Positions 37,884 to 45,191 of a stretch of 64,000 nucleotides of DNA are shown here, in pieces. The stretch lies in the NCBI RefSeq assembly GCF_017808105.1, contig NZ_JADBHF010000011.1, positions 62,001-126,000 of the forward strand, read 5' to 3'. The translations under genes were made by a program, and so were the position numbers. Position 1 is the stretch's first letter. Every line of letters begins with the position of its first letter. The DNA comes from Brevibacterium renqingii (GTDB lineage Bacteria; Actinomycetota; Actinomycetes; Actinomycetales; Brevibacteriaceae). Below the pieces are notes generated by a model. It did no database searches, was not told the DNA's origin, and saw nothing but the letters and a program-made list of their open reading frames with translations.

Positions 37884-38357
37884 ATGACACACTTCTTCAG
37901 CACGAACGACTCGCGTCTGGCGGCGGGTGCGCGCCTCATCCTGCCTGCGATCTGGCTCGGGCTCATCATCGGCATCTCGCTCATCGAGGCCCCGCTGAAG
38001 TTCACCGCTCCGGGCATCACGATTCCATTGGGCCTGGGCATCGGCCGCCTCGTCTTCGGGGTGATGAACTGGGTGGAGCTCGTGATCGGCGTGCTCCTGC
38101 TGTGGGCGATGCTCAAGTCCGGTGTCGACCGCGCCTACCGTGGGGTGGCCAGCGGGCTCATCGCCGTGCTCATCATCAAGGTCGTCGTCATCCGCCCGCT
38201 GCTCAACCGGCGCACCGACGCCGTGCTCGCCGGCGTCGATGACGGCGGTTCGGCGCTGCACCTGTTCTACATCGCCGCGGACGGGCTGCTCATCCTCGGA
38301 CTGGTCGCCGCACTCGTCCTCGCCGTCCGCCGCTGGGTGACGATCCGCCCTCAGTAG
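37884..38357 (+). CDS. Small four-helix membrane protein of unknown function
   Basis: A 157-residue protein with four predicted membrane helices (about residues 15-35, 50-72, 84-105 and 124-148). The first helix carries IEAPLKFTAPGI, an arrangement of Glu, Pro and Phe/Lys seen in DUF4149-like small membrane proteins; this is a resemblance only. The ATG lacks a ribosome-binding site and follows a TAGAAT -10 at leaderless spacing. The last few codons lie in the 29-bp repeat that borders the accessory segment, so the true C-terminus before that segment arrived may have been the same. Confidence 0.8.
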   Translation: MTHFFSTNDSRLAAGARLILPAIWLGLIIGISLIEAPLKFTAPGITIPLGLGIGRLVFGVMNWVELVIGVLLLWAMLKSGVDRAYRGVASGLIAVLIIKVVVIRPLLNRRTDAVLAGVDDGGSALHLFYIAADGLLILGLVAALVLAVRRWVTIRPQ

Positions 38358-38378
38358 TACACGGCCAGACGACCGCGG
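38350..38378. repeat. Left 29-bp direct repeat bordering the accessory segment
   Basis: These 29 bases are identical to 44435-44463, where they are the stop codon and last codons of the siderophore ABC ATPase gene. The bases just outside both copies differ. Duplication of a gene's 3' end around extra DNA is the usual trace of site-specific integration, although no integrase is present. Confidence 0.85.
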
Positions 38379-38397
38379 CTGAGTGATGTGAGCCGAA

Positions 38398-38487
38398 ATC
38401 GTCATCACGTTTCGTCCCCGGGTTAGTCACGTTTCGGACTGGTCATCTGGATTTGTCCTGATGACCTGTTCAGAACGTGATGACGAT
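38398..38487. repeat. 90-bp element with perfect 14-bp terminal inverted repeats
   Basis: ATCGTCATCACGTT (38398-38411) and AACGTGATGACGAT (38474-38487) are exact inverted copies separated by 62 bases. The interior is non-coding and holds two further GTCACGTTTCG/CACGTTTCGT-like copies. It could be a MITE or the trimmed end of an insertion sequence that entered next to the 29-bp repeat. Confidence 0.6.
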
Positions 38488-38533
38488 ACTGGACCCGGCG
38501 GGACCCAGCCGGCTGAGAGCACGACGGCCGCGA

Positions 38534-38849
38534 TCAGAGCGTGACGAAAGAATACCCCACGTCGGTGGCGGCGACGAGGTCTCGGTCGTGGGTCGCCCAG
38601 ACGATCGTCTTCCCCGCTTCGGCGAGGTCGTTGACCAGCCAGGCGATCCGTGCGGCATTCGACGAGTCGAGCGCGGCCGTCGGCTCGTCGCACACGATGG
38701 TGTCGATGCCGCTGGCCAGCGCACGGGCGATGCACACGCGCGCCGCCTGACGCGCCTTGAAGAACAGTCACCGTCCCCGCGGGGACGTCCGCGTCGACCG
38801 GTCCCACGCGTGTGGAACCATAGTCGATCACCAAGTCTGTCAGCCTCAT
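38534..38849 (-). pseudogene. Decayed ABC transporter ATPase (nickel/peptide type), second gene
   Basis: The first 34 codons (MRLTDLVIDYG...VPAGTVTVLQGASG) reach the start of the Walker A loop and then run directly into the signature segment in another frame (SGGQAARVCIARALASG), followed by Walker B (DTIVCDEPTAALD) and the H-loop (IVWATHDRD). The whole stretch from the Walker A Lys to the Gln-loop is missing and the joint shifts the frame, so the product cannot bind ATP. The ATG still overlaps the stop of the upstream remnant (ATGA), as in intact NikD-NikE-type pairs. Confidence 0.8.
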
Positions 38850-39166
38850 TCCGACCGCCCCCCATCGACCGCGCCCTCTCCGAGGCGGCGCAGCTCGTCC
38901 CCGTCCCTAAACGTCCAGGGCTTCGGTCGAGACCCGTCGGCCAGCGGCAGCGGATGCGCACCGGCGGCAGGTGCGGCCGGGGCCAACGCCTGAGCATAGG
39001 CATTCGCGGCGCGACCGGCGAAGAAGTCATCGACCGAGCAGATCTCGACGATATGTCCGTTGAAGACCACGGCCACTCGATCGCTGGGACGGGCATTGCG
39101 CTGCAGACCCGAAAGATCGTGAGTGACCGCGAGCACGGCGCTCACCGCAGCAGCACTTCCCCTCAT
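38846..39166 (-). pseudogene. Truncated ABC transporter ATPase (nickel/peptide type), first gene
   Basis: Only the C-terminal part remains: AVLAVTHDL (H-loop) and DRVAVVFNGHIVEICSVDDFFAGRAANAYAQALAPA, followed by a tail typical of DppD/NikD-like ATPases. Walker A, the signature and Walker B are absent. The break coincides with the 3' end of the AbiEi/DUF559-like gene, which overlaps it by four bases, so that gene probably arrived with the truncation. Confidence 0.8.
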
Positions 39167-40218
39167 CCCCGGGCACCAGCAAAGTTCCTCAACTCGGGTG
39201 ACTGCTCAAACAGCTTCGCCGAGAAGTCATTGAGATGCAGCAGCTCTCTGAAGGTGAAATGGATGATCCGGTACCCCAGCCCGAGGAGCCGGTTCTGCTG
39301 CTCACCCTCGCTGCGTAAGAGGTCGGGGCCCATCAGCGCATACTTCCCGCTGCCGTCCACGGCGACAATCGTGCGCGTAGCCTCATGCAGAAAGTCGACG
39401 CGGGCGATGAAGCCTCGCGCATCGTCAATGTTCACCTGCTGCTCAAAGCCGGTCAAGCGCAGCGCCTTGAGATTCAGCGAGCAATAGCTTTCAGCAATGC
39501 TCTCAGACACCGCGCTCAGTGACTCGGCCATGTTCTGCGCGGTGATATGCCCGGTCTTCAGCCTCCCAACTGCTGGCAGAAAATGCTCCTCGATATGTCT
39601 TCGCCCCAAGTCTCGAAACCCCTGCGTGTATCCGAAGCGTGGATTGTATCCCGGGGCCGCTCGAATCACTGACTGCCGTAAAACCCATTCCATCGCAGCG
39701 AAAGCCGCCTGCTGACCTCGAAGTCCGATCAAGTCCAAACCGGTGCGAATCGCCGAGGTGGCTCGCAGGTGACCCAGCACAACCCGGTCCTCATCGTCGA
39801 TGGTGCGCCGAGTTCTGACGATCTGCTTCGATGAGGAGTTGCTCCTGGGGTGAATAACCGTGATCGGTCCTTTGGGTACTTTGTACAAAGGAATGCCGTG
39901 GAGTATCGCTGCCGAGGTCCCCGAAATCGTGTCATCCGCCCGGTAGCGGCGATAACTGTTGATCGTCAGAGAACGCAGGAGATCTTGGTACTGAAAGTCA
40001 CTGGCCAGGTCTGCCGCCGTTTTCCCCACGTGGAAGTCGATCCAATCGAAGTCGTCGATGAACCCCGCAATCCGTCGATGCGACGGTGCTCGGCAGTCCC
40101 TTACGACCGAATACACACCGGCGCAGAGCTTGAGCAGGCAGCAGTTCAGAGCTTGCTTGATCGTGCGGGAGGCGACACCGGCGGCGATGAATTCTTGTCG
40201 ATAGACGATGTTGTTCAT
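39163..40218 (-). CDS. AbiEi-like / DUF559 endonuclease-fold protein
   Basis: About 351 residues. The N-terminal part (FIAAGVASRTIKQALNCCLLKLCAGVYSVV) looks like the winged helix of type IV antitoxin AbiEi-family proteins. The C-terminal part (RVDFLHEATRTIVAVDGSGKYAL...EGEQQNRLLGLGYRIIHFTFREL) is a DUF559/Vsr-like PD-(D/E)xK fold with Asp and Asp-x-x-x-Lys in place. This architecture is common as a solitary gene in Actinobacteria; no AbiEii toxin is next to it. The start is uncertain: ATG at 40218 and at 40290 both lack a strong ribosome-binding site. Base composition is lower in GC than neighbouring genes, in line with transfer. Confidence 0.75.
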   Translation of the reverse strand: MNNIVYRQEFIAAGVASRTIKQALNCCLLKLCAGVYSVVRDCRAPSHRRIAGFIDDFDWIDFHVGKTAADLASDFQYQDLLRSLTINSYRRYRADDTISGTSAAILHGIPLYKVPKGPITVIHPRSNSSSKQIVRTRRTIDDEDRVVLGHLRATSAIRTGLDLIGLRGQQAAFAAMEWVLRQSVIRAAPGYNPRFGYTQGFRDLGRRHIEEHFLPAVGRLKTGHITAQNMAESLSAVSESIAESYCSLNLKALRLTGFEQQVNIDDARGFIARVDFLHEATRTIVAVDGSGKYALMGPDLLRSEGEQQNRLLGLGYRIIHFTFRELLHLNDFSAKLFEQSPELRNFAGARG

Positions 40219-40786
40219 GCTGTGAGTCTGTGTGAGGACCGTCCGCAATTTCGATGCGGTGAAACTTGCCTGTGGAAGAGGCACCTTCATCCACTTACCG
40301 CAGGTGTACGAGTGATGCTGATGTCCACAAGTTCGCACTACCGAGCGACCGCTCGTACGATGAGGCCCTGTAGACGGCCAGGGGCTGTCGAATCCGCTGC
40401 AAGTGGCCGAGGCTCAGGGATTTCCTCGTCTGATCGTGCCACCGTCAGACCCGCGTTCGTTCACAAGGTTGAACGATCGAGTCGGCGCTGCAACGACCAC
40501 GTCACGCAAGCACTCAATACACATTCGGCGCAACCAGGCACCATACTTTGTACTCGCGCAACCACATTCGGTGCACACCGGCTTCACCTCGGGTGCCTGA
40601 CATCTGTTCGCGCCCTGATGACATGGACGCGATGTGGTGCCACCCCACTGCTGCCCGTTCCAAGCCGGCCAAATTCCCCAGAAGACGGCCGAACGCCCCG
40701 ATGAAGAATTACTCCATCGAGGCGTCGTACCCGTCAAATGAGCGGCTTGCGGTCTACACCGTACAAACGCGAAACATGTCGAACGC
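40219..40786. other. Non-coding junction region of the accessory segment
   Basis: It holds the left 119-bp repeat (separate entry) and otherwise no supported gene. A minus-strand frame across the repeat (about 40414-40737) encodes two CxxC pairs (VCTECG...MCIEC) and may be the fossil of a zinc-ribbon gene, but it has no ribosome-binding site or recognisable family. Confidence 0.45.
40520..40638. repeat. Left 119-bp imperfect direct repeat flanking the formamidase cassette
   Basis: Aligns without gaps to 44196-44314 with about 14 mismatches counted by eye; the last 70 bases are nearly identical. The two copies are in the same orientation and enclose the formamidase, FmdB, amide-sensor and MarR genes. 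Confidence 0.85.
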
Positions 40787-42034
40787 TCAGGACGTCACAG
40801 CGACCTGACCACGATCTGTCTTGACCGGTCCATCACCGCCGGGGCGAATGTCGAAATCGAAGATCTCGGTCGGCAGGAACAGCGAACAGCACGCGTTCGG
40901 AATGTCGACGACCGAGCTCAGTCGCCCCTGGATCGGTGCAGTGCCGAGGATAAGATACGCCTGTTCACCGGTGTAGCCCCATTTCTTGAGGTACTCGATA
41001 GCATTGAGGCAGGCATTTCGATAAGCCTCGGTTGCATCCATGTACAGGTTTGTATCGTCTCTGTGGTCGACTGAGATTCCAGTGAACGTCAGCCATTCGG
41101 AGTATGTCGGCTCTACTCGGCTGGGCTGGAAGATGGGGTTGTGAGTCACCCCGTAGGTTTCCATTCCACCCTTGATCACCTCAAAGTGCAGGTCGATGAA
41201 ACCGCCCATCTCAATGGCACCGCAGAAGTTGATCTCACCGTCTCCCTGGCTGAAGTGCAGATCGCCGACCGAGTACTTCGCGCCGTCAACATACACCGGG
41301 TAGTAGACGCGAGATCCTCGAGTGAGGTTCATGACGTCCATATTGCCGCCGTGCTCGCGCGGGGGAACCGTCCGCGCACCTTCCTGTGCGACACGTGCGG
41401 CGATTTCAGTATCGGCGGTTCCTGCGAGCGCCGAGGCGACTGTGGGTGGAATCGCCAGTGGAGGCACTCGCTCGGGATCGGTATCGACCAATGCCTGCTC
41501 GCGCTTGTTCCAGCGCGACAGCAGCTCGGGTGAGGGCGCAGTGCCAGCAAGTCCCGGGTGCTGGATTCCCGTATAACGGACTCCGGGGATGTGCCGCGAG
41601 GTGCATTCCTGTCCACGGAAATCCCACACTGCCTTATATGCATCGGGGAAGTAGTCGGTGAGGAAGCCACCGCCGTTGACCTTTGCGAAGATGCCCGAAT
41701 AACCCCAACCCTCGCCACAGTTGTCGCCTTTCGTCTGAGTAGCGGGCCCGAGGTCGACGATGTCGACAACGAGGAGATCTCCCGGGGCAGCGCCTTCGAT
41801 GTCGAAAGGCCCGGACAGCATGTGGTTGTGGTCGAGGTCGACGTCTCGGACGTCGTTTGCCGAGTCGTTGTTGCCGATCTGCCCGTCAGTCCATTCCTTG
41901 CTTTCGATTCGGACGAGGTTTTCGGGCTTGATAGTTGCGGCTGATGGAATGTCGGGGTGCCAGCGGTTGTGACCGGGGACTGCTTGATCGCGCATCGACT
42001 TATCGTGATCGACGCTGAACACTACTTCGGGCAT
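40787..42034 (-). CDS. Formamidase/acetamidase (FmdA/AmdA family)
   Basis: A 415-residue cytosolic amidase that hydrolyses formamide or acetamide to the acid and ammonia. MPEVVFSVDHDKSMRDQAVPGHNRWHPDIPS, HMLSGPFDIEGAAPGDLLVVDIVDLGP and GDLHFSQGDGEINFCGAIEMGGFIDLHFEVIKGG are hallmark blocks of PF03069, and the length equals that of characterised FmdA proteins. The ATG lies seven bases after AGGAG. It is preceded by fmdB-like and amide-sensor genes on the same strand. FmdA is favoured over AmdA by the FmdB neighbour, but the substrate is not proven. Confidence 0.93.
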   Translation of the reverse strand: MPEVVFSVDHDKSMRDQAVPGHNRWHPDIPSAATIKPENLVRIESKEWTDGQIGNNDSANDVRDVDLDHNHMLSGPFDIEGAAPGDLLVVDIVDLGPATQTKGDNCGEGWGYSGIFAKVNGGGFLTDYFPDAYKAVWDFRGQECTSRHIPGVRYTGIQHPGLAGTAPSPELLSRWNKREQALVDTDPERVPPLAIPPTVASALAGTADTEIAARVAQEGARTVPPREHGGNMDVMNLTRGSRVYYPVYVDGAKYSVGDLHFSQGDGEINFCGAIEMGGFIDLHFEVIKGGMETYGVTHNPIFQPSRVEPTYSEWLTFTGISVDHRDDTNLYMDATEAYRNACLNAIEYLKKWGYTGEQAYLILGTAPIQGRLSSVVDIPNACCSLFLPTEIFDFDIRPGGDGPVKTDRGQVAVTS

Positions 42035-42154
42035 TGCATGACTCCTTTGAGTGAAAACACCTTGTCTTGCAGGTCGGATGGTCTTGTGGGTCAGGTGGAA
42101 ATTCGACACATGCGAAGGCCTCGTGTCAGCCCGGGGACTGCCCCGGAACCGCAT

Positions 42155-42418
42155 TCACCTGATGCCGACGCGATCCGGCGGCGCAGCGCTCCGTGCAGGT
42201 GGAATGCGGCGAGTGACCAGGGGAGCTTCAGCACTGCGCTCGGATTGAGCAACGGCTCGGTCGAGCGAGGGGTTCAGTCCACTCAGGTGAGGAACTTCGT
42301 AGCTCCTCTTGCTCTCGTCATTACATGTCGGACATCGCCCGGCAAGTGAGCTCTGGGACATTGGGCGGACGAGAGAAAACGACCCGCAACGGGCGCAGGT
42401 ATATGAGTATGTCGGCAA
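42155..42418 (-). CDS. FmdB family zinc-ribbon protein
   Basis: An 87-residue protein whose first part (PTYSYTCARCGSFSLVRPMSQSSLAGRCPTCND) has the CxxC...CxxC zinc ribbon of FmdB regulatory proteins; the rest is a basic, disordered-looking tail. The TTG start is chosen because GGGAGG lies six bases before it and FmdB proteins begin with MP(T)Y; the annotated-looking ATG 16 codons earlier would sit between the -10 and this site. It has its own promoter and precedes formamidase by 120 bases. FmdB is implicated in formamidase expression in Methylophilus. Confidence 0.85.
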   Translation of the reverse strand: MPTYSYTCARCGSFSLVRPMSQSSLAGRCPTCNDESKRSYEVPHLSGLNPSLDRAVAQSERSAEAPLVTRRIPPARSAAPPDRVGIR

Positions 42419-42443
42419 TGGGCACCTCCCTGTGCTTTCAATC

Positions 42444-42473
42444 ACAATAGTTTCAGATGAAAGCATTAGTCAA
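42444..42473 (-). promoter_or_regulatory. Promoter of fmdB-formamidase (TTGACT-18-TATTGT)
   Basis: A near-consensus sigma-70-type promoter on the minus strand lies between the amide-sensor and fmdB-like genes, so formamidase can be transcribed apart from the sensor. Confidence 0.6.
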
Positions 42474-42542
42474 GAGTCTGCACCGGCCCGAGCCCCTTCA
42501 CCGTGCCGCCGCCAAGGCCCACAGACGCTGGGCAGGCTAAGC

Positions 42543-43664
42543 CTAGAAGGTAGTGAGAACGTCGAAGTCCGCCTGCCCCGCCCGAGCCAAATGGATCTGC
42601 TGGTGTACGTGGCCGCCCTGAAATTCGAGACTTCCGCGGGGGCTCTCATAGCCGAAACCGTCCGTCACCGCGAGGATCTCGTGCAGATCGATGCTGCCGG
42701 CCGCCGTGATCAGCTCGGCCAGCAGTGCAATCCCTTCGAAGCATGACTCTGCCTGATTATTCAGCGGAGGCGCCGCAGCGCCGAATTCAGCTGCATATGC
42801 TCCGACGAGGTCAAGCGAGCTCTCAGTGGCTAAGGATCGAAAATATCCAGCAGCCACGTACATGTTTTCGCAGCCACCCCCGCCCGAGGCCAGGAGCATG
42901 TTTTCCTCCATCAGCGGAGCGAATCGCACCAGGTGCCGGTGCAGACCTCTGGCAGAGAATTCGCGATTGAACTCCACAGCATCCTGCCCTACCAGGAACA
43001 TCAGCACCCCATCACCGCTCTTCGATTCTTCCAGCTCATCGAGGACCGAGGTGTAGTCAGCGTTTCCAAACCGAATGAAATTGAGCGAGAGTACGTCCAG
43101 GCCGAGGTTTCGCGCAAAATCCTGTGCGGCTCGAGCCGACCGCTTCGGCCAGATATAGTCCGAGCCGACAATATGCCAGCGCCTCGCGCCCAGTTCCGCA
43201 CGAAACCATTCCAAGGCGGGAGCAATCTGTCGCTCTGGCGTTTCACCGGTGCAGAAGACCCCCGGCCCACGCTCCCCACCCTCATACAGTGAGGTATAGA
43301 CATACGGGATCCTCCCTGCTGTCACCGGAGTGAGCGCTTCTCGAACAGAGGAAATGTGCCACCCGGTGAGAGCATCGATCCGCCCGCATCCGACGAGGCG
43401 GTCCACCTCGGCGGCCACCTGAGCCGGCGGTGCGCCCGCATCGATGATTTCCAATTCAAGCCGCCGACCGATCACTCCTGACTCGGCATTCGACTGCCGC
43501 GAGTACAGCTCGGCCACAGCTTCACACGACGGCCCGAATATTCCGCCGGGCCCTTGCAGGGGAATTGCCAATCCCAACCTCAGGACGTCGTCAGACCGAG
43601 CCTCGTGAAATGCCGAACTCCACCCCACGTCGCCTCCTCGCGCCATTGGAGATAACATTTTCAT
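42543..43664 (-). CDS. AmiC-like amide-binding protein (Peripla_BP_5 family)
   Basis: About 373 residues of a periplasmic-binding-protein fold without signal peptide or lipobox, so cytosolic, like Pseudomonas AmiC. LRLGLAIPLQGPGGIFGPSCEAVAELY (about residues 29-55), the ligand-site ALTGWHISSVREALTPVTAGRIPYVYTSLYEGGERGPGVFCTGETP and WHIVGSDYIWPKRSARAAQDF match the amide/urea-sensor branch. The expected partner AmiR (an antiterminator) is absent; instead a MarR regulator is divergent 53 bases away. In Mycobacterium smegmatis acetamidase also has an AmiC-like and a MarR-like control gene. The start is tentative (ATG at 43664, with ATG 18 bases later as the alternative). Confidence 0.85.
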   Translation of the reverse strand: MKMLSPMARGGDVGWSSAFHEARSDDVLRLGLAIPLQGPGGIFGPSCEAVAELYSRQSNAESGVIGRRLELEIIDAGAPPAQVAAEVDRLVGCGRIDALTGWHISSVREALTPVTAGRIPYVYTSLYEGGERGPGVFCTGETPERQIAPALEWFRAELGARRWHIVGSDYIWPKRSARAAQDFARNLGLDVLSLNFIRFGNADYTSVLDELEESKSGDGVLMFLVGQDAVEFNREFSARGLHRHLVRFAPLMEENMLLASGGGGCENMYVAAGYFRSLATESSLDLVGAYAAEFGAAAPPLNNQAESCFEGIALLAELITAAGSIDLHEILAVTDGFGYESPRGSLEFQGGHVHQQIHLARAGQADFDVLTTF

Positions 43665-43717
43665 GTGAAAGGATTGCCTATCAATCTAGGGCGGTCCGGC
43701 AGAAAAGGAAAGATCTC

Positions 43718-44170
43718 GTGGAGTCACAACTCGTTGGTCACACCGCAACCGGTGCAACAATGCGCCTACTGTCACGCTCCGCGAACGCAGTTGATCGCCA
43801 CCTTTCGGTTGCGCTTTCCAGTTCAGATCTCTCGCTGGATCAATGGCGGGTGCTCGACGCCCTGTACGAATCTGATGGCTTCACTATGTCCGCTCTCGCC
43901 GAAGCCGTCGGAACAAGCAGCGCCACCCTCACTCGCGTCGTCGACAGACTAGTCACACGTTCGCTGGTGTACCGGACCAGCGACGCTGCCGACCGACGTC
44001 GCGTCCTGGTTCGTCTCTCACAACGAGGCATCCGCCAAATCGACGACCTCCGACAGGAAGTTGGGCGAGCTGAGGCACTGTTGTTTGCGGGGCTCTCTCC
44101 GTCCGAGCAGACTCAACTGACTTCACTTCTCGCCCGCGTGGGTGTCGACCCCGACCGTGTATTCACCTAA
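43718..44170 (+). CDS. MarR family regulator of the amide cassette
   Basis: A 150-residue MarR protein. The helix-turn-helix FTMSALAEAVGTSSATLTRVVDRLVTRSLVYR and the wing DAADRRRVLVRLSQRG are clear. The GTG start has AAGGAA upstream; the frame is open much further but overlaps the divergent sensor gene. Its position back-to-back with the AmiC-like gene makes it the probable repressor of the cassette, perhaps relieved by the sensor bound to an amide, by analogy with the M. smegmatis acetamidase operon. Confidence 0.9.
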   Translation: MESQLVGHTATGATMRLLSRSANAVDRHLSVALSSSDLSLDQWRVLDALYESDGFTMSALAEAVGTSSATLTRVVDRLVTRSLVYRTSDAADRRRVLVRLSQRGIRQIDDLRQEVGRAEALLFAGLSPSEQTQLTSLLARVGVDPDRVFT

Positions 44171-44195
44171 CTCGGCATCGGAAAGGTTCTCGCGC

Positions 44196-44314
44196 CACAT
44201 TTGGTGCAGCCCGGCACCACATTTCCTACTCGTGAAACCACATTCGGTGCACACCGGCTTCACGTCCGGTGCCTGACATCTGTTCGCATCCTGATGACAT
44301 GGACGCGATGTGGT
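44196..44314. repeat. Right 119-bp imperfect direct repeat flanking the formamidase cassette
   Basis: Second copy of the repeat at 40520-40638, same orientation, 26 bases after the MarR stop. In the minus-strand frame it also encodes CxxC-containing peptide, more decayed than the left copy. Confidence 0.85.
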
Positions 44315-44434
44315 TTGGAAGGCGCGAAGGCAACGGGATGCTGAGTCGCCGACACCGCTGCGGTGTCAACGAAGCGCCACCGCCCACTCACCGGTGCCCG
44401 GCTCTCAGCACACACAGCCGAATCGTCAGAACGA

Positions 44435-44463
44435 CTCAGTAGTACACGGCCAGACGACCGCGG
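44435..44463. repeat. Right 29-bp direct repeat, within the 3' end of the siderophore ATPase gene
   Basis: Identical to 38350-38378. Here it contains the TGA stop and last nine codons of the intact ATPase gene, so this copy is the native one. Confidence 0.85.
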
Positions 44464-45191
44464 GGGCCGTCGATGACCTCGACGGGGGTGTCGAAGACTC
44501 GGGAGAGCACCTCGCCGGTCATGATCTCCTCGGGAGTGCCGAACTCGACGACCTTCCCCTGCTTCACGGCGCAGATGTGGTCAGCATAGTGGCCGGCGAA
44601 GTTGATGTCGTGGAGGACGATGACGATCGTACGGCCCATCGCCGAGGCGGCCCGCCGCAGGTGCTGCATCATCTGCACCGAATGCTTCATGTCGAGGTTG
44701 TTCAGCGGCTCGTCGAGGAGCACGTAGTCGGTGTCCTGAGCGAGCACCATCGCCACATAGGCGCGCTGCCGCTGACCGCCGGAGAGTTCGTCGATGAATC
44801 GCTCCTCGAGGTCACCGAGCTCGAGGAAGTCGATCGCCTGTGAGATGACCTCCTCGTCCTCGCGCGTCAACCGTCCCTTCGAGTAGGGGAAGCGGCCGAA
44901 GCCGACGAGCTGCCGGATCGTGAGGCGCGTGATGTAGTGGTTCTCCTGACGCAGGATCGACACGACCTTCGCGAGATCCTTCGACTTCGTCGAGGCGACG
45001 TCGAATCCGGCGATCTCGATCGCGCCGTCGTCGATGCCGAGCAGTCGTCCGACCATCGTCAGCAGCGTCGATTTGCCGGCGCCGTTGGGCCCGACCAGCG
45101 CGGTCACGCCCCCGGCCGGGATCTGCAGATCGACGGGGCCGATCTCGACCTCGTCGCTGTAGGACTTGCGGACATCGCTCAGTGTGATCAC
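44436..45191 (-). CDS. Iron-siderophore ABC transporter, ATP-binding protein
   Basis: A 251-residue FecE/FepC-type ATPase that powers siderophore uptake. Walker A is GPNGAGKST (about residues 34-42), the signature is LSGGQRQRAY (about 136-145), Walker B is DYVLLDEPLNNLD and the H-loop is VLHDINFAGHYADH. The GTG start overlaps the permease stop (GTGA), which fixes it. It is the last gene of the four-gene operon under the DtxR-like box. Its 3' end is duplicated 6 kb away. Confidence 0.95.
   Translation of the reverse strand: MITLSDVRKSYSDEVEIGPVDLQIPAGGVTALVGPNGAGKSTLLTMVGRLLGIDDGAIEIAGFDVASTKSKDLAKVVSILRQENHYITRLTIRQLVGFGRFPYSKGRLTREDEEVISQAIDFLELGDLEERFIDELSGGQRQRAYVAMVLAQDTDYVLLDEPLNNLDMKHSVQMMQHLRRAASAMGRTIVIVLHDINFAGHYADHICAVKQGKVVEFGTPEEIMTGEVLSRVFDTPVEVIDGPRGRLAVYY

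Noticed and set aside
37884-38357. Membrane protein considered as truncated by the 29-bp repeat
   Set aside because: Its stop codon lies in the repeat, but in the inferred pre-insertion state the same bases would follow, so the stop would be the same. No evidence of truncation.
40414-40737. Minus-strand frame with two CxxC pairs across the left 119-bp repeat, considered as a zinc-finger gene
   Set aside because: No ribosome-binding site, no known family, and differences between the two repeat copies do not favour silent positions. Kept only as a note on the repeat.
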